The notes beneath the pieces were generated by a model. That model was not told where the DNA came from, did no database searches, and saw only the letters and a program-made list of their open reading frames with translations. A stretch of DNA of 35,265 nucleotides from Lenisia limosa. Lineage: Eukaryota > Breviatea. The stretch lies in assembly GCA_001655205.1 (NCBI GenBank), contig LPNZ01011614.1:1-35265 (forward strand), given 5' to 3'. Made by a program: the position numbers and the translations under genes. How positions within the stretch are numbered: the stretch's first letter is position 1; each line of letters starts with the position of its first letter. This document shows, one piece after another, positions 32,201 to 35,265 of this stretch.

Positions 32201-35200
32201 AAAATTTGTTGCCACCCAAATTACCCTTCTTCTCTGTAAGTGGTTGAAAAGCATTGCTTTGAGCCATCCATGTTTAGTGCTTCTTTCCAGTATTATGTCA
32301 TTCATTACCATTTCAGCCATTTGTCCCCCCAACAACCTTTCGAGAGTCGTGGATTCTGCCACCTCTTCCATCCGCACTCTTCTGAAGGACCCAAGCAGTA
32401 AGTGTAATTGCCCTGTTTTCTGCTTCTTTTGTCTTGATTGGGCTTCTTTTCTATTACCTCAGCAAGGTAACGTTTTGTGAAGCAATACTCATTTTTTTGC
32501 TCATCTATACTCTGCATCTTATTGTCACCACTGCACTCCGCTCCCCTAACCCTGCAGATGAAACAAGGAAGGAGGCAAGGAAGGCTGTCTGGGCTCTGGA
32601 AAGCAAATTCCCTGATTTGGCTAATCAGTCGGCGGCGGCGGCGGGAGAGGGTGTGTGATAAAAGCTTCACCTCGGTTCGAAAAAGACCGGAAAATTATCG
32701 ATAGTTTTCGAGACTTTATCGAGAAATTCATTCTTTTTTCCAACCGAAGTGAAGACCTAGGTATATGGCACATGTCGTAATGAGAGAGTATTGTAGAAAT
32801 GCGGGTACACTGGTCTTGTATTCGATGTGTCATTGACCGTGTTAAATAGTGACCGAAATGTCATTCCTGTAGGGAAATCGGATTTTAGACCTTTCAAACA
32901 TTTTGAAAGTGCCTTTAGATGATGTAGACCCTACATTTATGTTATCAGAATAATTTTGATTATTTATGAATTAAGTGAATGGATTCACTAAATTATGAAA
33001 AATACACCGATTTTAGTGAAATTTAGTCAAAGTTGCTACACAGCGATTGGAGGGAATTGAACCAATCAACTTTTTGACTTCTTCTCTTTATTACGCCCAT
33101 TTTAGAAAACTAACTTAGAAAAAGGGTCAAGAATCAAGAAATAAGAGCTTTAGTAGGGTGACCTCAGTTTAGTTCATGAACTGAGCTTTAAATTCACGTT
33201 TTTTTTAATATTCCATTCGCTAAATTCATAAAATTCACAAAATTTCACTAAAATCGGTATATTTTTCATAATTTAGTTCATTCACTTCATTCATAAATAA
33301 TCAAAACTATTCTGAAAACAAAAATGTGTGTCTACATCATCTAAAGGCACTTTTAAAATGTTTGAAAGGTCTAAAACCGATTTCCCTACAGGACCAACAT
33401 TTAGGTCACTATTTAACACGGTCACTAATTGTTCAACTTTCCGAGAAATGATCAGAACACTATTATTTTTCAGCTGAATATTCAACAGTTTTTTGTCCTT
33501 CTACTTGCCTGACATTTTAGGCTGATCTACTCTCTTGAACCAAGCCTTCAGAAAACTGTACTGGATTCCAAGTCTTCCAGCAAGGCCTCAGTCTCGTAAG
33601 TGGGTTGTTCTTGATGCTAGCGGAGATTTCTCTTTTGAGTCAAGAGATAGATTGTCACCTTGCAGGAGATTCAACACTATGCCGCCACCATCACGCACTC
33701 GGCCCGCTACTGCCCAGGTAAACTGCCTTGCGTTACATGCTAGTCCTGAGCTCTTCCTGAACTTTGTCAAAACTCTGAGATACCGGTGCTAGTCCTGNNN
33801 NNNNNNNNNNNNNNNNNNNNNNNNNNNNNNNNNNNNNNNNNNNNNNNNNNNNNNNNNNNNNNNNNNNNNNNNNNNNNNNNNNNNNNNNNNNNNNNNNNNN
33901 NNNNNNNNNNNNNNNNNNNNNNNNNNNNNNNNNNNNNNNNNNNNNNNNNNNNNGCAGCCGCAGCCGGCCCGACCTCGCACATCCAACCCCCCATCCTACT
34001 CCAGTGCCCCCACACCCCCGGGACCCCCGGGACCCTCGGGGGGCCCTCAGCGGCCACAAACCGGGGCTCGGAGAATGCCGGTTAAAGAGGTGGGGGGNNN
34101 NNNNNNNNNNNNNNNNNNNNNNNNNNNNNNNNNNNNNNNNNNNNNNNNNNNNNNNNNNNNNNNNNNNNNNNNNNNNNNNNNNNNNNNNNNNNNNNNNNNN
34201 NNNNNNNNNNNNNNNNNNNNNNNNNNNNNNNNNNNNNNNNNNNNNNNNNNNNNNNNNNTTGTGGTCTATTACAGTTTTTTGCTTTCCCGCCAAATGTCTG
34301 TATTTCACCCTACAGTCGACAACAATGGCTGGAGGAGCGCGTAGAGCGACAGCGCCACCCCAACAGGTGCCGGGCGTTACGTTGCCTTCTCTTTCGTCAA
34401 GATAAGATTGCTTGATTGTAAAACATCAATTTTGTGTCAGTCTTTTTCTGATCGTGATGTCCTGATTGATGCTTTTGCCTCTTGTCACCATTTACAATGT
34501 CCTCCCCGCAGGCCCGGAGCCAGCAGGAAGCGGAGGATGACAGCAGTGTGGAGGATGCGTGTCAGCGTGCGGCGGCAGACTCGTGGACCACGCGATGCAG
34601 CGCGGTGCTTTCATTGCAGAAAATGTCATCAACGCAGGCGGGCATCATGGCGCTGACACGTCATAAGGCTGAGGTGGTCCGGACGCTGAAGAACCGAATG
34701 CAGGATTCGCACTCGCGCGTGGTTCAGGCCGCGCTCAACGCCATCAGCAATTTGGTCCAAGCTGTACCAGGCATCCTTGATGACGACTTGGAGTCTGTGC
34801 TTCCCCTGATTTACAGTCGAACTGCGGATACCAAGGTTTGCCCTGCCCTCTGTTTTTATCCCCGGTCCAGTTTGATAATATTGCTCACTGCTCAGGACAC
34901 AATGAAGAGTTTTGCGGTTGATCTGTCCTCATCCATGCTCCAAGTCTACAGCCCCAGTATGCGGAAGTTCACGCAGATTGCTTCTTTGAAAGGCAAATGG
35001 CTCTACTCCCACACTTTTCCTGACCCCCCAGATATCCTCTTCCCTGCAGCCATCAAGGCTTTGGAGTGCTCGTTCGCGAGAGCGCTCAGCGTTTGTCTCT
35101 CTGACTTATCGTCAAAAATCGTTCCCTATATCTCCCCCTCCACCAAGTCCCATGGTGGTTGTGGCTTGTGCTGAATCCAACCCATACTCTGGCACACCTC

Positions 35201-35265
35201 ATATCCTGACGCTTTAGTTATCAAAGCTTGCATCCACAAAATCATCCCGCTAACTGTTCACAAAG
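29236..35265 (+). CDS. CLASP: CLASP-family microtubule-associated protein (TOG domains; 3' partial)
   Basis: CLASPs bind tubulin through TOG/HEAT arrays and promote microtubule rescue and stability. Exons: 29236-29278, 29319-29392, 29431-29484, 29558-29623, 29654-29743, 29907-29993, 30048-30206, 30437-30498, 30676-30771, 31141-31274, 31336-31433, 31504 to a gap, 31631-31730, 31954-32038, 32187-32235, 32317-32397, 32558-32627, 33521-33595, 33666-33717, an exon by the gaps near 33954, 34316-34366, 34512-34835, about 34896-34945, about 35031-35092 and 35218 onward. TOG block 1 is residues 1 to about 191 (HEAT repeats, LGDSRQPARDAALALSE); a Ser-rich linker follows. Block 2 starts DAQWKKKIDGLVKLKAI and ends ETRKEARKAVWALESKFPDL; both match CLASP TOG2. 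A basic Pro/Ser/Arg linker (PPPSRTRP) follows, then a third block (RTLKNRMQDSHSRVVQAALN). The XMAP215/Stu2 family is less likely from the TOG2 pattern. The gene continues beyond the window. A 591-bp foldback element sits in the intron after 32627. Confidence 0.9.
30299..30412 (+). repeat. 32-bp intronic minisatellite in CLASP
   Basis: Three units of AAATGGCCGATAAACCCCTC followed by AATACTGTATCC, plus a partial fourth, lie in the intron before exon 30437-30498. Confidence 0.85.
31785..31882 (+). repeat. ~30-bp intronic minisatellite in CLASP
   Basis: Three irregular units contain CATCCGAAACCTTAGGCTAC and TGCCAAACAAT. They lie in the intron between exons 31730 and 31954. Confidence 0.8.
32664..32757 (+). 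mobile_element. ~90-bp TIR element, copy 8
   Basis: It begins GCTTCACCTCGGTTCGAAAA, then AGACCGG, TATCGATAGTTTTCGAGA, TTTATCGAGAAATTC, and ends CCAACCGAAGTGAAG. It belongs to the GCTTCACT subfamily and sits in the CLASP intron, 76 bp before the foldback element. Confidence 0.85.
32834..33424. mobile_element. 591-bp foldback (long-TIR) element
   Basis: The arms at 32834-33023 and 33241-33424 are near-perfect inverted complements (about 184-190 bp each). They start TGACCGTGTTAAATAGTGAC and end GTCACTATTTAACACGGTCA. The roughly 215-bp centre has no ORF. The arms are large for a MITE and fit a non-autonomous DNA transposon. Flanks (GTCAT left, CTAAT right) show no convincing target-site duplication. 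It lies in the CLASP intron 32628-33520, whose flanking exons join in phase. Confidence 0.85.

Noticed and set aside
29236-35265. XMAP215/Stu2 family instead of CLASP
   Set aside because: The second TOG block and its end (EARKAVWALESKFP) follow the CLASP TOG2 pattern.
1-35265. tRNA, rRNA or other structured RNA genes
   Set aside because: I noticed no tRNA cloverleaf or rRNA-like sequence by eye; a tRNAscan/Infernal run would be needed to exclude small RNAs.

Overview
This is a gapped stretch of an intron-dense eukaryotic nuclear genome. All genes are split into many short exons (about 35-370 nt; one of 1,346 nt) by GT-AG introns, mostly under 300 nt. The sequence encodes a eukaryotic RNA polymerase II subunit (RPB3), an ER membrane complex subunit (EMC10) and a CLASP-type microtubule protein. 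It also carries a VSP-like cysteine-rich secreted protein. That mix suggests an intron-rich flagellate of the fornicate/metamonad kind (a free-living relative of Giardia such as Kipferlia would fit), but this is inference and no similarity search was run. There are about 28 runs of N, most directly abutting poly-G or poly-C runs, so several exons are hidden.

Layout: (1) 1-12.3 kb, + strand: one very large gene for a single-pass membrane protein (long ectodomain, TM at about 10,620-10,688, acidic then basic Cys-tipped tail), 5'-truncated by the window. (2) 12.5-16.7 kb, +: a signal-peptide-bearing CxxC-rich protein. (3) 17.0-18.9 kb, -: an ankyrin-repeat protein, tail-to-tail with gene 2. (4) 19.1-24.2 kb, -: a disordered Glu-rich/Ser-Pro-rich protein with a 555-bp internal duplication. 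(5) 24.77-26.53 kb, +: EMC10, complete in 8 exons. (6) 26.67-28.96 kb, -: RPB3, complete in 9 exons with an extra CxxCxxC motif. (7) 29.24 kb to the window end, +: CLASP with three TOG-type blocks, 3'-truncated. Genes 4/5 and 6/7 are head-to-head (583 and 275 bp apart); 2/3 and 5/6 are tail-to-tail. I see no operon or shared pathway linking these genes.

Overlaid on the genes is a rich intronic repeat layer: at least eight copies of a roughly 90-bp terminal-inverted-repeat element, a 591-bp foldback element inside CLASP, two other dispersed repeats, and many private minisatellites. Some minisatellites duplicate splice sites. Introns of both strands show an oriented signature: poly-G just after the 5' splice site and poly-C just before the 3' AG.

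Exon models were built by hand from splice signals plus reading-frame continuity. Where all exon phases close (EMC10, RPB3, most of gene 4, most of CLASP) they are fairly secure; exons next to N runs are not.
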